From NCBI RefSeq assembly GCF_017355955.1, contig NZ_JAFFID010000006.1:62001-126000 (forward strand): 64,000 nucleotides of DNA. Direction: 5' to 3'. Positions 1 to 9,387 of the stretch are shown here, one piece after another. Positions within the stretch are counted from its first letter, which is position 1. Each line of letters begins with the position of its first letter. A model generated the notes under the pieces. It was not told the origin of the DNA. It saw nothing but the letters and a program-made list of their open reading frames with translations, and ran no database searches. Source of the DNA: Sabulibacter ruber (GTDB taxonomy: Bacteria > Bacteroidota > Bacteroidia > Cytophagales > Hymenobacteraceae). A program made the position numbers and the translations under genes.

Positions 1-113
1 TCGATGTTTTTTAGCTTGAAACGCTTTGCTTCCTTGACCACCGCTTCGTGTGCCCCGACGGTCATCCGAACGGTGGTATATCCCTTGTCTTCTGGCTGTT
101 CTGCTCCCATCAT
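1..113 (-). CDS. Start of a probable mobilization/RHH-like protein, cut by window edge
   Basis: Reading on the minus strand from an ATG-ATG pair at 108-113, the frame stays open to the window edge and gives an N-terminus of about 37 residues with the segment YTTVRMTVGAHEAVVKEAKR. This amphipathic pattern resembles the N-terminus of ribbon-helix-helix or BfmA/BtgA-type mobilization proteins found on Bacteroidetes plasmids. That assignment is inference from a short stretch. It lies beyond the AT-rich repeat field and diverges from parA, so relaxase genes may lie to the left of the window. Confidence 0.45.
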   Translation of the reverse strand, partial: MMGAEQPEDKGYTTVRMTVGAHEAVVKEAKRFKLKNI

Positions 114-362
114 AGCTGAGTATATTTACAAGTTTGGCTTGATCATCAGATATTTATGCTTTCATTATTTACATCAATCAACTTTGTTGATTGATAGAAA
201 GCTGTTTTACAGCGGTTTAAGTGTGCGCAAGCACTCTCTTCTTGCTAAAATTACACTTACCTCCTTCCCCCTTTCCTGGGGCAGTTACCGGAAAGAGAAA
301 CTGAAGGCCGTTTCTACCGGCTGGAATGCTGGTAATGTGCGCAATACCAGGCAAAAGGCTTT

Positions 363-1200
363 CTTCATGTTAACTTGTTAATTAGTTTACTTGTTGACAA
401 ATATATAAATTATTTCAGAAACTATCATCCAGGTTTCTTTATTTACTTGTTGACTTGTTAATTTGTGGAATGGATCAGGAGTTACGGGATTGATTTGTTG
501 ATTTGTTAACAAGTAGATATGTGGATACCTTGACAAGTCTACAAGGCTAGGTTCCTGTGTGTAGTTGACAAGTGCTTTTATAAACTTATTCAAAACTTTA
601 CAAGTTAACAATGAAACAAGTGAACTTGTTAACAAATATATTTATACATGACTTAACAAGTTACATTGTTAACTTGTGTATAAATCCAATTGGGAACAAG
701 TTTACTTATTAATTTATAAACTTATTTCCAAGTCGATTCATTAATATAAAGATTTGGTAAGGTCTCAACTTGTATATAAAGCAACATGTAAACAAAGTAC
801 TTAATTCACATATTAATTTGTTAACACGTTATTTTATTAATAGGTTGAAATGTTTAAACAATGACAAGTTTACTTGTTAATTAATAACTTTTTTAATGTC
901 GCCCCAAGTAGACAAGTTAAATAGGAGATAAGTTTATTGATTGATATGTTTATTTGTTAACATGTAAATAACTTTACATATCGATTGGTAGACAAAGTTA
1001 GAGATTGACATGTTTATTAGGAGATGTATTAATAAGGATACATATCAATATGTATCCTTATTAAGGATTAAACATGTCACTTCATAAATAAACATACAAG
1101 TATATAAGTTGACACATTGATTTGTTAACAAGTTTATGTATCAACTTGTCAAAAGATTAAGGAAAACACTTGTTAACCTGTTAACATACCTTTAATAATA
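363..1200. repeat. AT-rich repeat field built on ACTTGTT/AACAAGT, upstream of parA
   Basis: About 840 bases without a gene carry dozens of copies of the heptamer ACTTGTT and its complement AACAAGT, often fused as palindromes such as TTGTTAACAAGT. Spacing is irregular. The field ends directly at the parA start codon. Small type Ib ParA systems usually have their centromere repeats next to parA, so this is a plausible parS/parC partition site; an origin-type AT-rich element is the alternative. The assignment is inference; the repeats themselves are plain in the sequence. Confidence 0.7.
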
Positions 1201-1202
1201 AG

Positions 1203-1955
1203 ATGGGAAAAATAGTAAGCTTCGCCACGCAGAAGGGGGGATCGGGGAAATCGACCCTGACGCTATTACTGTCCACTTGCCTGGCAGTGGATTACAAACT
1301 GAAGATCGCCGTTCTGGATTGCGATTACCAGCAAAGCATTGTGAAAACCCGGCTGCACATGGATGCCGAGAACCTGGAGCAGCTGCGGGAATCAGACCCG
1401 GAGGCGGATTACCCCTATGAGATTTTCCCGATGGCGATGACCAAGATCTTTGATTTCATCGACGATCCCGAGAACGACAAATATGACCTGGTGATCCTGG
1501 ATTTGCCGGGTAGGGCGGATGGCAATGAGATTTTCGATGCCCTGACGGCCTGTGATGTGGTGTTTGTGCCTCTGGTATCGGATTACCTGGATAGGGCCTC
1601 CACGGCGGATTTCATGGGGATCCTGCACTCGATCAAATCCGTGGCCGACAAGGAGGGGATAGAGTTCGCCTATTACGGGCTGTCCACGAAAAGGACGAAT
1701 AGGAGGGAGGACAAGGAGATGGATGACTACATCGATGAGATCGGCCTGTCCCGGCTCAAATCCTCCCTGGGGCTACGGGCTGCCTATTCCCGGCCCTCCA
1801 CGCTCTTCAGCCTGCTGAACCCCACCTACCTGCGGTATGCGGGAGGGGATAAGACCGTGAGCGAGGAGATCAAGGCCCTGTGCGAGGAAATCATAGAGAA
1901 ATTAGAACTACCCGTTGACCAATTAACGACTGCGAAGAATGAACCAGCCCAATAA
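1203..1955 (+). CDS. parA: ParA-type plasmid partition ATPase
   Basis: This 250-residue protein starts with a deviant Walker A motif, KGGSGKST, at residues 11-18, followed by a Walker A' segment (VLDCDY) and a Walker B strand (DLVILDLPG). It lacks the extra N-terminal DNA-binding domain of long ParA proteins, so it is of the short, chromosomal/type Ib kind. Such ATPases pattern on the nucleoid and move plasmid copies apart together with a small centromere-binding partner. The next gene overlaps its 3' end by 17 bases, which supports a two-gene par operon, and the repeat field upstream is the likely centromere. Confidence 0.9.
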   Translation: MGKIVSFATQKGGSGKSTLTLLLSTCLAVDYKLKIAVLDCDYQQSIVKTRLHMDAENLEQLRESDPEADYPYEIFPMAMTKIFDFIDDPENDKYDLVILDLPGRADGNEIFDALTACDVVFVPLVSDYLDRASTADFMGILHSIKSVADKEGIEFAYYGLSTKRTNRREDKEMDDYIDEIGLSRLKSSLGLRAAYSRPSTLFSLLNPTYLRYAGGDKTVSEEIKALCEEIIEKLELPVDQLTTAKNEPAQ

Positions 1956-2406
1956 GTTTACCATCAAAAAACCACGGATCACGCTAACGGAAGAGCAGAA
2001 GCAGCAGGCCCGCTCCGGGATGGCGGGGGAAGCCGTGAAAGCTGGTGGTGAGCCTGCCCCAGTCGCCCCGGTACCGGTGGCCGCCGAGATCCCTGCCGCC
2101 GCCCCAGAACCCGTGGCTGTCCGGGCCCCTGAGCCGGACCCTGTCCCGTTTTCGGTAGAGGAAACCCCTGTCCGCCGGCAGGGGAGAGGCCGGGGGAGAA
2201 AGCCTGAGAAGAATGCTGCGCCCCCGGCGGAGGATTCGGAGACCCAGCACGTCCGGATGTCCAAGGACGCCGTGATGCGCGCCAAAATGAATGTTCTGCT
2301 GCTTCCCTCCAGCATGGGGATCCGAAGCCTGCGGGATTACGGGGATGCGGCCTTTGAATTCTATGAGGCCCACCTGCGGAAGATCGGCAAACTGCCCCCT
2401 CGTTGA
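1939..2406 (+). CDS. Small ParB-like centromere-binding partner (DUF3408-like)
   Basis: This 155-residue protein overlaps parA by 17 bases. It has a basic N-terminus (TIKKPRITLTEEQK), a long Ala/Pro/Val-rich disordered linker (about residues 35-75) and a basic patch (GRGRGRKPEK). The folded C-terminus contains VRMSKDAVMRAKMNVL, which fits the DUF3408/ribbon-helix-helix group of Bacteroidetes plasmid partition or mobilization proteins. Its position after parA argues for the partition role. No catalytic motif is visible. Confidence 0.65.
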   Translation: MNQPNKFTIKKPRITLTEEQKQQARSGMAGEAVKAGGEPAPVAPVPVAAEIPAAAPEPVAVRAPEPDPVPFSVEETPVRRQGRGRGRKPEKNAAPPAEDSETQHVRMSKDAVMRAKMNVLLLPSSMGIRSLRDYGDAAFEFYEAHLRKIGKLPPR

Positions 2407-2408
2407 CG

Positions 2409-3465
2409 TACATTTTCTATCCTTTAAAGCGAAAGGATAGAAAATGCGGGAAACCGGCTCCCCGCTGGGAAGAACCGGAAGCGGGAACCCTGGAAAGGAT
2501 AGAGATCGTAAGTGGAAGGCTTACGGTTTCTATCCTTTTGTGCTATTCAGGGCTGATTCCTGCCGAAAAAGGCTCCATATGGCGTACGTTTTCTATCCTT
2601 TCGCTTGAAAACGCGCTATTCAGTAGTTTTTGGCCGTTTTTGCCTTACAATTTCTATCCTTTTAGCCGCGTGCGGACCCTGTTTCCGGGGAGAGCTTCCC
2701 CGAGGGGCTTACATTTTCTATCCTTTCGCGGGGGAGGGGAGGGGATGCCTATGCGGAGCGGACCTGGATACAAAATCTATCCTTTCCCCTGTCCCGGGTT
2801 TCCTTTTCATAAGTGCTTCTCTCAGAGGAGGGTCCGAAAGGATAGATTTGGTAAGCCGGGACCCCGGGATTTGCCCCCCTAACGGCCGGAATCGGGTCTT
2901 TCAGGGGAAAACCGGGGCGGGAAGGGAGGATCTGCTTACATTTTCTATCCTTTCAAGGGGATTGGATCTGTTTGGCTTACGGTTTCTATCCTTTCAGCGG
3001 TTCAGGGCCAGCTGCGGATCCTTCCCAAAACCCGCTTACATTTTCTATCCTTTCACTGCAGGGGTCCTCTCCCCGGGTAGAGGCGAGGGGATTCAAGGAG
3101 TTTTATTGATTTTATTATATAATAAATTAGAAAAGTGCAATCCCTTTTACTTTATCTGATCTCTTTTCTTTGTTTTGCTGTCTTTTTGCCTCTCTGTATG
3201 TTTTGTCTATCCTTTGATTCGGTACGTTCCCACCAACCCTAAACGCCTTGTATTTTTGGGAAGAACACAATTTGTAGTTTTTTAAATATTATACAGTATT
3301 TGCAGGGCTTGTAAGAGATTGATTATTAAATTGTTATAGGGGCTTTTGGATAGAAATGGTAAGGCTGGGGATAGATTCTGTAAGCCAAAGGATAGAGATC
3401 GTCTACGTAAAGGATAGAACTGGTCAGTAAATGGGATAGAGATGGTAAGCGAAAAGATAGATTTA
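2409..3465. repeat. Rep iteron array (about 17 copies), putative origin of replication
   Basis: The gap between par and rep is filled with an approximately 20-base repeat, GCTTACNNNNTCTATCCTTT, or its complement. Copies facing one way cluster at about 2409-3060; copies in the complementary orientation run at about 3345-3465, just ahead of rep. Several are paired head-to-head (about 2409-2450 and 2496-2540), giving large palindromes. Intervening DNA is GC-rich on the left and AT-rich around 3110-3340, where a melting region would be expected. This is the standard layout of an iteron-controlled plasmid origin recognised by a Rep_3 initiator. Confidence 0.85.
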
Positions 3466-3523
3466 AAAAAAAGTCTTTCTTTTTTATCTATAAACTATTT
3501 ACCTTGGGACAAATATAGTGATT

Positions 3524-4456
3524 ATGGCTAAGGAATCCTCAGATATATCCGCCGTCGAGATAAGGCAGCACAACGCCCTGACCACCGCCAGGTATGAGAT
3601 GAGTGCCTGCGAAATGGACATCATCTTCTCCTTGCTGTCCATGCTGAAAAAGGATGACAAGGTCGGGACGATCTACCGGCTGCGGGTGAAGACCCTGGAG
3701 GAGCTGACGGGCCGCACCTGGAACTACCAGCGGCTGCTGGAGTCGACCTCCAACCTGAGGAGCCGTGAATACCACATAGAGGATAAAAAGCAGATCCTGC
3801 AGGTGGGGCTGCTCGCCTCCGCCCTTTACATCAAGGGGGAGGGGATCATCGAGCTGGAGATCTCCGAGCGCCTGCGCCCCTACCTGATTGACCTGAAGAA
3901 CAATTTCACCAGTTACCGCCTGCAGGCCGTCTTCAGCCTTTCCAGCAAGTTCGCCAAGCGGATCTACCAGATCTGCTCCCAGTGGAAAGACATCGGGGAG
4001 ACCCCGAAGATGTCCATCCACAACTTCAAGGTGATGCTGAGCCTGAAGGACCCGGCGGGGAAGGAGCCCGAGCAGTACGAGAAGATCTCGGCCTTCAAGA
4101 AATACGTGCTGGATACGGCCGTGACGCAGATCAACGAGAACACGGACCTGCGGATCAGCTATGAGCTGTTCAAGAAGGGCCGCAATTTCGAGGACATCCG
4201 CCTGTACGTGAAGAACCAGATCCCGCAGCAGATTCCCATTCCGTTTGAGGAGGCGGTGGACGACGCAAAGCTGGCGGCGGCCCACCAGCACCTGGAGGCG
4301 CTGGAGATCAAAGACCCCGCCCTGGTGAAGAAGATACTGGAGGACCCCAAATTGATCCGCGCGCTCTTCGATTTCGTCTACAAGCTCAAGACCGACCGCA
4401 TCAAGGCCAAAAGCAACCCGGGGGGCCTGTTCCTCACCATCAACGGGTTGATCTGA
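3524..4456 (+). CDS. repB: Rep_3 (RepB/Pi-type) plasmid replication initiator
   Basis: This is a protein of about 310 residues with the Rep_3 signature near its N-terminus, including HNALTTARYEMSACEMDI, and two winged-helix halves. The first half contains LTGRTWNYQRLLESTSNLRS; the second contains SSKFAKRIYQICSQWKD. These initiators bind iterons as monomers to open the origin and repress their own gene as dimers. The ATG at 3524 is preferred over a GTG six bases upstream. The iterons run to within about 60 bases of the start, so autorepression is likely. The C-terminal 60 residues are a family-typical tail. Confidence 0.92.
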   Translation: MAKESSDISAVEIRQHNALTTARYEMSACEMDIIFSLLSMLKKDDKVGTIYRLRVKTLEELTGRTWNYQRLLESTSNLRSREYHIEDKKQILQVGLLASALYIKGEGIIELEISERLRPYLIDLKNNFTSYRLQAVFSLSSKFAKRIYQICSQWKDIGETPKMSIHNFKVMLSLKDPAGKEPEQYEKISAFKKYVLDTAVTQINENTDLRISYELFKKGRNFEDIRLYVKNQIPQQIPIPFEEAVDDAKLAAAHQHLEALEIKDPALVKKILEDPKLIRALFDFVYKLKTDRIKAKSNPGGLFLTINGLI

Positions 4457-4552
4457 ACCTTATGGTCCTGCAGGGAAAAGGCAGGCTGATACCCGGGTGA
4501 GGCTTATGGGTAGGGTTGAGCAAGGGCAGTTTATCAAGGTGGGGGATAGAAC

Positions 4553-5110
4553 GAGCGCCTTCTAGGGTATAAAACCCGATAGGGTCTGAGAAATCCTAAC
4601 CTGTCGGATTGGTGTCGCAACCTTGCACCAAGGCCTGAGCAGTAGGTATTCAGATACCTTGCCGAGGGAAGCCGGTATCAACGGTTTTAAGCTTTAGTTT
4701 TGTGTTTTACGTTCTGTGGTTTCCATTTTTGCTGGAACCTGTGACTTAAGGTTGAAGCCCCCGTAAGGATCACGGTGCCGCCTCCGGATTCCTGCAGGGG
4801 ATTTCGGAATTATACTCCCGGGTGGACAGCGCAATCCCAGGCGCCGATGTCTCCGAGGGTTCCCCTTTCGTATCCTGGATATCCGGGCCCAAGGAGGCGA
4901 AGTAGCCGTCTGCATGATTACTGAGCCAACATACCAGGAACCCGGTTTATGGCATTGGCCCGAAAAGAAACCTTGCCGGTTCTCCCTGTTTATGCTGCCG
5001 ACCATTAACGAGGGGAAAGCCCTAGGGAAGCGCGCCCATTTTCACCAATCGGACCCCAAGGCACAAGGGGAAAGGCGGGTACGGTTTTCCGGTGAGGTCG
5101 AAAGCTGAAA
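4553..5110 (+). ncRNA. Possible truncated group II intron 5' region
   Basis: This 650-base stretch after rep has no credible gene. From GAGCGCCTTCTAGGG (4553) onward it has the texture of a structured RNA: short complementary arms, a GTCTGAGAAATCCTAACC segment, and a TGCCGAGGGAAGCCGG segment resembling domain I of Bacteroidetes group II introns. Neither an intron-encoded reverse transcriptase nor a convincing domain V follows; the sequence runs straight into a NUDIX gene. If it is an intron it is a 5' fragment. The call rests on pattern resemblance only. Confidence 0.35.
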
Positions 5111-5202
5111 ACCAGTGTCACCTGTGGAAGACCAGGCTCAAAGCGACTCTTTTTTTGATTTAAGCGGTATAATGCCAGTATGGCTACCCATGACGACCCG
5201 CT

Positions 5203-5625
5203 ATGAATAGTAAGGCAGGCATGAGACATTTGCTCGAGAGAATCAAAGGATTGGAGTTGATGCCTGATGCGCATCTGTCTTACAAGCCTTTGGCTGTTCC
5301 CAGGCTGACCTATAGCCAGATAATGGGGAAAAGGCCGAGGCTTGCCGCCGTGAATATCCTCCTGTACAATAAGGGTGGGGAGTGGTTTTTCCCCCTGATC
5401 GTGCTCAAGCAGGACAAGCACAGCGGGCAAATCGCCTTGCCAGGGGGGAAGGTGGAGGGATCCGATGCTTCCTTTGCAGAGACAGCCGTCCGGGAAACCC
5501 ATGAGGAAATTGAGGTAGGCAAAGGGGACATCCGGATTATAAGGGAGATCTCCCCCGTATACGTTCCCCCGAGCAACTTCTATGTCCATGCCTTCATCTC
5601 CTACACAGTAACCCCACCGGAGTTT
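5203..5625 (+). pseudogene. NUDIX hydrolase (CoA pyrophosphatase type), 3' truncated
   Basis: The reading frame encodes a NUDIX domain with GGKVEGSDASFAETAVRETH followed by EEIEV, matching the Nudix box GX5EX7REUXEEXGU. The preceding HSGQIALPGGK and the following VYVPPSNFYV are typical of CoA diphosphatases such as YeaB. Translation probably starts at 5203 or at the ATG at 5221. About 45 expected C-terminal residues are missing: near position 5625-5632 the sequence switches to an unrelated esterase in a different frame. The NUDIX frame runs on as nonsense to 5823. The gene is broken at a deletion junction. Confidence 0.8.
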
Positions 5626-5629
5626 TTCC

Positions 5630-6157
5630 TGCGGGCACCTGGCGGAGGCTGCGGCAACGCTAAGCCCTCACATCGGTGCAGGTGGCTTCGGGGCAAGCAA
5701 TGGGGTTTACCAGTACATGCCCACCTACCTGCCGAAGGGCAAATCGGTGGACCAGGTGAAAAGCGAGATCACCAGTGCGATCAAGGCGGTGGCTCCCAGT
5801 TATGGCGCCTCCGATGCGTCTGATTTCAAAGGATTGCTGGAGCAAACCGACCAAGGGTATTGGGACGCTATCTCCCCTTTAAAGCATGTGCCCCATGTAA
5901 GCGAACGTGCCCTCCCGCACTTCATGGTACGGGGCACTGAAGACCCGATAGTACCCCATGCCATGGTGCAGCGGTATGTGGATGTGCTGAAGGCGGCCGG
6001 GCAGCCCGTGCGATATATTCAGGTGGAGGGTGCCGGTCATGCCTTTTTTGATTGGAAACTGGATGCGGCAACGAGGGCGACTTTCGCCAGGTACGGGGTG
6101 AAATATGCGGCTGAGATGCACTCCTTCTTCGACCGCGTTTTCTACAAAGGCCGATAA
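5630..6157 (+). pseudogene. Alpha/beta-hydrolase (BD-FAE-like esterase), 5' truncated
   Basis: Read in the frame of the ATG at 5717 but starting upstream, the peptide begins CGHLAEAAATLSPHIGAGG, which is the stretch just after the nucleophile elbow of BD-FAE-like esterases (GxSAGGHLA). It continues through the catalytic Asp region (GTEDPIVPHAMVQRYVD) and the catalytic His region (GAGHAFFDW) to a normal stop. The N-terminal half, including most of the nucleophile elbow, is gone. A start at 5717 could make a 146-residue protein, but it would lack the nucleophile. Confidence 0.7.
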
Positions 6158-6607
6158 TGGATATTGCAGTTACGTCATACCACCAAAAAATTATCGGTTG
6201 ATATGCAGTTTGGAAATACAATCCAATGGCCAACTAACTCCTACAGGACAGGAGGACAAGTTACTCCACATCTTACAAACTGTACTCAACTAAGCGGTAC
6301 CTGATAACTTGTATACCAGATAAGGTTTAGTGCTACTCCTTGGGAATCGGTGTTTCGCTTCAAAATAACCCCTGCTTCAAACATTCTGTTTTCCGCTTGT
6401 CTGCGCTTCTTTTGACACTTACTTTTGCTTCAGTTCTAGCAAAAGCTTTTAAAGAATAAAGCGGAATCATCTAAGTTTTTAGGCACCCGCCTATACACTA
6501 AGAACCCTGATTTGAGGTCTTACAGGCATTTTCCCAAGATTTGGTGGGGTAAATGACCGTACGGGTTTTTCGGTGACTGGCCGGTCCATCAACGTGTGTC
6601 GCTCGCG

Positions 6608-6790
6608 CTAATACCGGACGTAGGGCAGGTTGTCATTGCGGGTGAGGGTAGAGATGGCCTTTCCATAATGCCATTGCCCCGCAAAGGAAAGTTCCCCAAC
6701 GGGAAGTGCCGCTTCCAGCAGCCAAGGCCCCTTTTTGTACTCTTCTTCCACCGGCACAACGGAGTGGGAGAAGTGTGTGCTATCTGGGCA
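6608..6790 (-). pseudogene. Unrecognised coding remnant (C-terminal fragment)
   Basis: On the minus strand a frame of about 60 codons ends with SFAGQWHYGKAIST and NDNLPYVRY before a TAG. The amino-acid composition looks like a real protein C-terminus rather than a shadow, but a stop lies about 60 codons upstream and no start is evident. I do not recognise the family. The rest of the 6158-7014 gap holds nothing visible apart from the hairpin at 6841. Confidence 0.25.
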
Positions 6791-6840
6791 GCTTAATTAG
6801 CCTGGCAGTTATCCGGTCGAGCCGGGCAAACCATAAAGCA

Positions 6841-6875
6841 AAAGAGGCTGTTCCCTTGGGTCAGCCTCTTTGTTT
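6841..6875. terminator. Rho-independent terminator hairpin
   Basis: AAAGAGGCTG pairs with CAGCCTCTTT across an 11-base loop and is followed by TGTTT. It can act on both strands; on the minus strand it lies about 140 bases beyond the end of the GH5 gene. Confidence 0.7.
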
Positions 6876-7014
6876 AACATGTGCAATGTCACGTCCGAAT
6901 CCTTCCGGTTCATCTATACAATAGAAAGAGCAGGTGGCTCCCAGGGCGCGAAATGCAATTGACAGGTACATGTTCAGGATGCGTTCCGGGGGATGCTTTC
7001 GGGGCTCCCTATTT

Positions 7015-8106
7015 TCAGTAAGCCTGGAGCAGCGTCAACATCTTTCTATCCAGTTGGTGCCCCTTATAGTCTTCATAGGCGACATCCGCCCGGCCGCTGT
7101 TCAGCACACCGAAATCGCCGCGCAGATTCCACAGCGACCACCCCCACCCGTTTTCTTTCCAGATCTCCAGATTGTCTTTCATCCAGGCGAGGGACACGTC
7201 GTGGGGCGTGTGTCTGTAAGCCCCCCATTCGCCCACATGCACCCCTACGTTTTCATTTGACAACCTCTTCCATGGGCCAAATACTTCGCGTTGCAGGCGT
7301 TCTTTGTCCCACACATCCGTTTCGCTTTGTTTATAGGGCCAGGTAGGCAGGGGCCATGTATCGGAGCCGGATGCCCAGGGTGCCTTGTAGTGCGTAAGCT
7401 GGAAAGGCCCGTAACCGCGGGTGCTCTGGCCCACCTGCAGGTCTTTGATGCCGAAAACAGGCTTGGTCCCGTACTGCATGCCATCGGCGATAATTAGGCG
7501 TGTCGGATCCTCGGACCGGATGGCTTCCACCAGGCGCGTCACCACGCGCACATAATCGGGTTCCTCTACCTTGGAGGGCTCGTTGATCAAATCAAAGCTC
7601 AGCCTTCTATTGGGGATGCCTTTGTAGCGCCAGGCAAACTTTTGCCAGTGGAAAGCAGCGGCCTCCAAGGCTTTCTCATCTTTCCAGAGGTCAAACGGCT
7701 CTTCCGGCGGATTCACACAGTAGCCTGGGATGCGGTGGAGGTTCAGGTTTACGTGTACCCTGTGCTTGCGGCCAAAGGCAACAGCCTGGTCAATTTCCTT
7801 CAGCACCTTCTCCTCCATCTGCAACCAATTATCGGGCCTCGACCAGCAATGGTACGACATAGGTAGGCGGGCAAAATCAAAACCCCATTCGGCTATCATC
7901 TGAAAGTCGGTTTCCCGGTAAGGCTGGTTATGGGCACCGTTGAACTTCTCAAGCAGGTTAAAGCCCCGCCAGCGCGGCAAGTGGTTTGGGGTGGGGTTAT
8001 CGCGGGCGGCCAATGGGAAAGGCACTCCCACCAGCGCAACGGCAGTAGCACCTATCCCTAATTTGATAAAATGGCGACGGTTTAGGTTCTTGAACATCAG
8101 AGGCAA
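7015..8106 (-). CDS. Secreted glycoside hydrolase family 5 (cellulase-type)
   Basis: This 363-residue protein has an N-terminal twin-arginine-like signal (NRRHFIKLGIGATAVALVG) ending near residue 35, so it is probably exported folded or through Sec. The GH5 TIM barrel follows, with RWRGFNLLEKF at the start, the acid/base glutamate in FDLINEP (Glu176) and the nucleophile glutamate in VGEWG (Glu293). HCWSRPDNW and LNLHRIPGY are family-typical substrate-cleft strands. The enzyme probably cleaves a beta-1,4-glucan or mannan; the exact substrate cannot be read from sequence. It stands alone. The 350 bases upstream contain no visible gene. Confidence 0.9.
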   Translation of the reverse strand: MPLMFKNLNRRHFIKLGIGATAVALVGVPFPLAARDNPTPNHLPRWRGFNLLEKFNGAHNQPYRETDFQMIAEWGFDFARLPMSYHCWSRPDNWLQMEEKVLKEIDQAVAFGRKHRVHVNLNLHRIPGYCVNPPEEPFDLWKDEKALEAAAFHWQKFAWRYKGIPNRRLSFDLINEPSKVEEPDYVRVVTRLVEAIRSEDPTRLIIADGMQYGTKPVFGIKDLQVGQSTRGYGPFQLTHYKAPWASGSDTWPLPTWPYKQSETDVWDKERLQREVFGPWKRLSNENVGVHVGEWGAYRHTPHDVSLAWMKDNLEIWKENGWGWSLWNLRGDFGVLNSGRADVAYEDYKGHQLDRKMLTLLQAY

Positions 8107-8455
8107 TATACCTGCTGGTATTGAAACCTCCTAACCACCCAAAGAGTCTACACCTGCTTACACTTTAAAAACCATTATTAGAGGCTCCAGAGGTTGTTTT
8201 CAGGTGTTTGGTGAGTCGTAAATGGGGGGTATGGTGTTTTTTTGGGGGTAGCTGCTCCGTTTACGTGCGTGGCTCGCTGGTCTGGGATGTAGAGTCTGGT
8301 TTGCATTGAGCTGAACGTTCTAGGGCTTTGCGTACGTGAGGGCATTCACGGAACGTCAGCCCTGGTTGAAGATATACAGCCTAACAGAAAAACCGTTGTT
8401 CAGCCTATGATTGTCAGCCCACATGACGCAAACCCCTTGTTGGCGGTAGAACTTT

Positions 8456-9367
8456 TCAGATAAAGGAGTGTCTAAACTCCAGAGGCGACATTTCTGTTTT
8501 ATTTTTAAAAAGCTTGTTGAATGATTGAGGACGTTCGAAACCTAAATTGTAGGCAATTTCAGAAACCGTTAAATTACTGGTGGTTAAATACTCTTTTGCT
8601 TTTCCTATAAGTTTTTCGTGGATGTGTTGTTGTGCACTTTGTCCGGTAAGTGAACGGAGTGCATCGCTCAAATAATTGGACGATAAGTTGAGTTGGCTCG
8701 CTAGATACTCTACCGTAAGAAGGCCTTTTTGCAACCCCTTGTCAGAATTGAAATACGCGTTTATATAATATTCAGTTTGGGTGAGTAAATCAATTTTTAC
8801 GGTTTGCCGGGTAATGAATTGCCTATCGTAAAAGCGTTTACTGTAATTCAATAATAAATCAATTTGCGACAAAATAATACATTGCGTTTGCTGGTCGATA
8901 TGCTGATATTCTTCTTGAATTTTTTTGAAAATAGCAACAACATTGCTCTCTTCTTTCTCAGAAAGATGTAATGCTTCGTTTACTGAATAGGAAAAGAAAC
9001 TGTAAGTTTTGATGTTGTTAGCTAAGGAATGTTTTCCTAAAAAATCAGGATGAAACATTAGCACATAACCTGTTCCCATCGTTGCATTGAAGGTGTTTGC
9101 TATTTCCACCTCAACTGATTGAACTTGGTTTGGTGCTGTAAAAGTCATCGTGCCGTTTTCGAAATCATAATAGTTCTGTCCGTATTTTATTTTTGACTGA
9201 ATGTTGTATTTCAACGAAATGGTATAAAAAGTTGTGGTAAATCTTTTCCATATATCAGATTGGATTGCGTGAAGTTCTGAAACGTGCACCACACTTACCA
9301 AAGGATGCAATGGTGCTCCAACGGATAACAATCTGTGAAACTCGGATAAGGATTGGATTGCCTTCAT
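8456..9367 (-). CDS. AraC-family transcriptional regulator
   Basis: This 303-residue regulator has a Bacteroidetes-type N-terminal sensing domain and a C-terminal AraC double helix-turn-helix. The first HTH is LTVEYLASQLNLSSNYLSDA; the second is LTVSEIAYNLGFERPQSFNK, followed by the family end MSPLEFR. It is the last gene of a three-gene minus-strand run (hydrolase, DUF4345-like protein, AraC) with gaps of about 20 bases, so it probably controls these neighbours. Confidence 0.92.
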   Translation of the reverse strand: MKAIQSLSEFHRLLSVGAPLHPLVSVVHVSELHAIQSDIWKRFTTTFYTISLKYNIQSKIKYGQNYYDFENGTMTFTAPNQVQSVEVEIANTFNATMGTGYVLMFHPDFLGKHSLANNIKTYSFFSYSVNEALHLSEKEESNVVAIFKKIQEEYQHIDQQTQCIILSQIDLLLNYSKRFYDRQFITRQTVKIDLLTQTEYYINAYFNSDKGLQKGLLTVEYLASQLNLSSNYLSDALRSLTGQSAQQHIHEKLIGKAKEYLTTSNLTVSEIAYNLGFERPQSFNKLFKNKTEMSPLEFRHSFI

Positions 9368-9387
9368 ATTGAGTTATGTTTCAGAGT

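Noticed and set aside
4..381. Plus-strand 125-codon frame at the left edge
   Set aside because: It overlaps the minus-strand N-terminus at 1-113 and then runs into AT-rich repeat DNA; residue use is not natural.
2403..3159. Two overlapping open frames across the iteron array
   Set aside because: The peptides only repeat translations of the iterons (LSILSF-type) and their composition is not protein-like.
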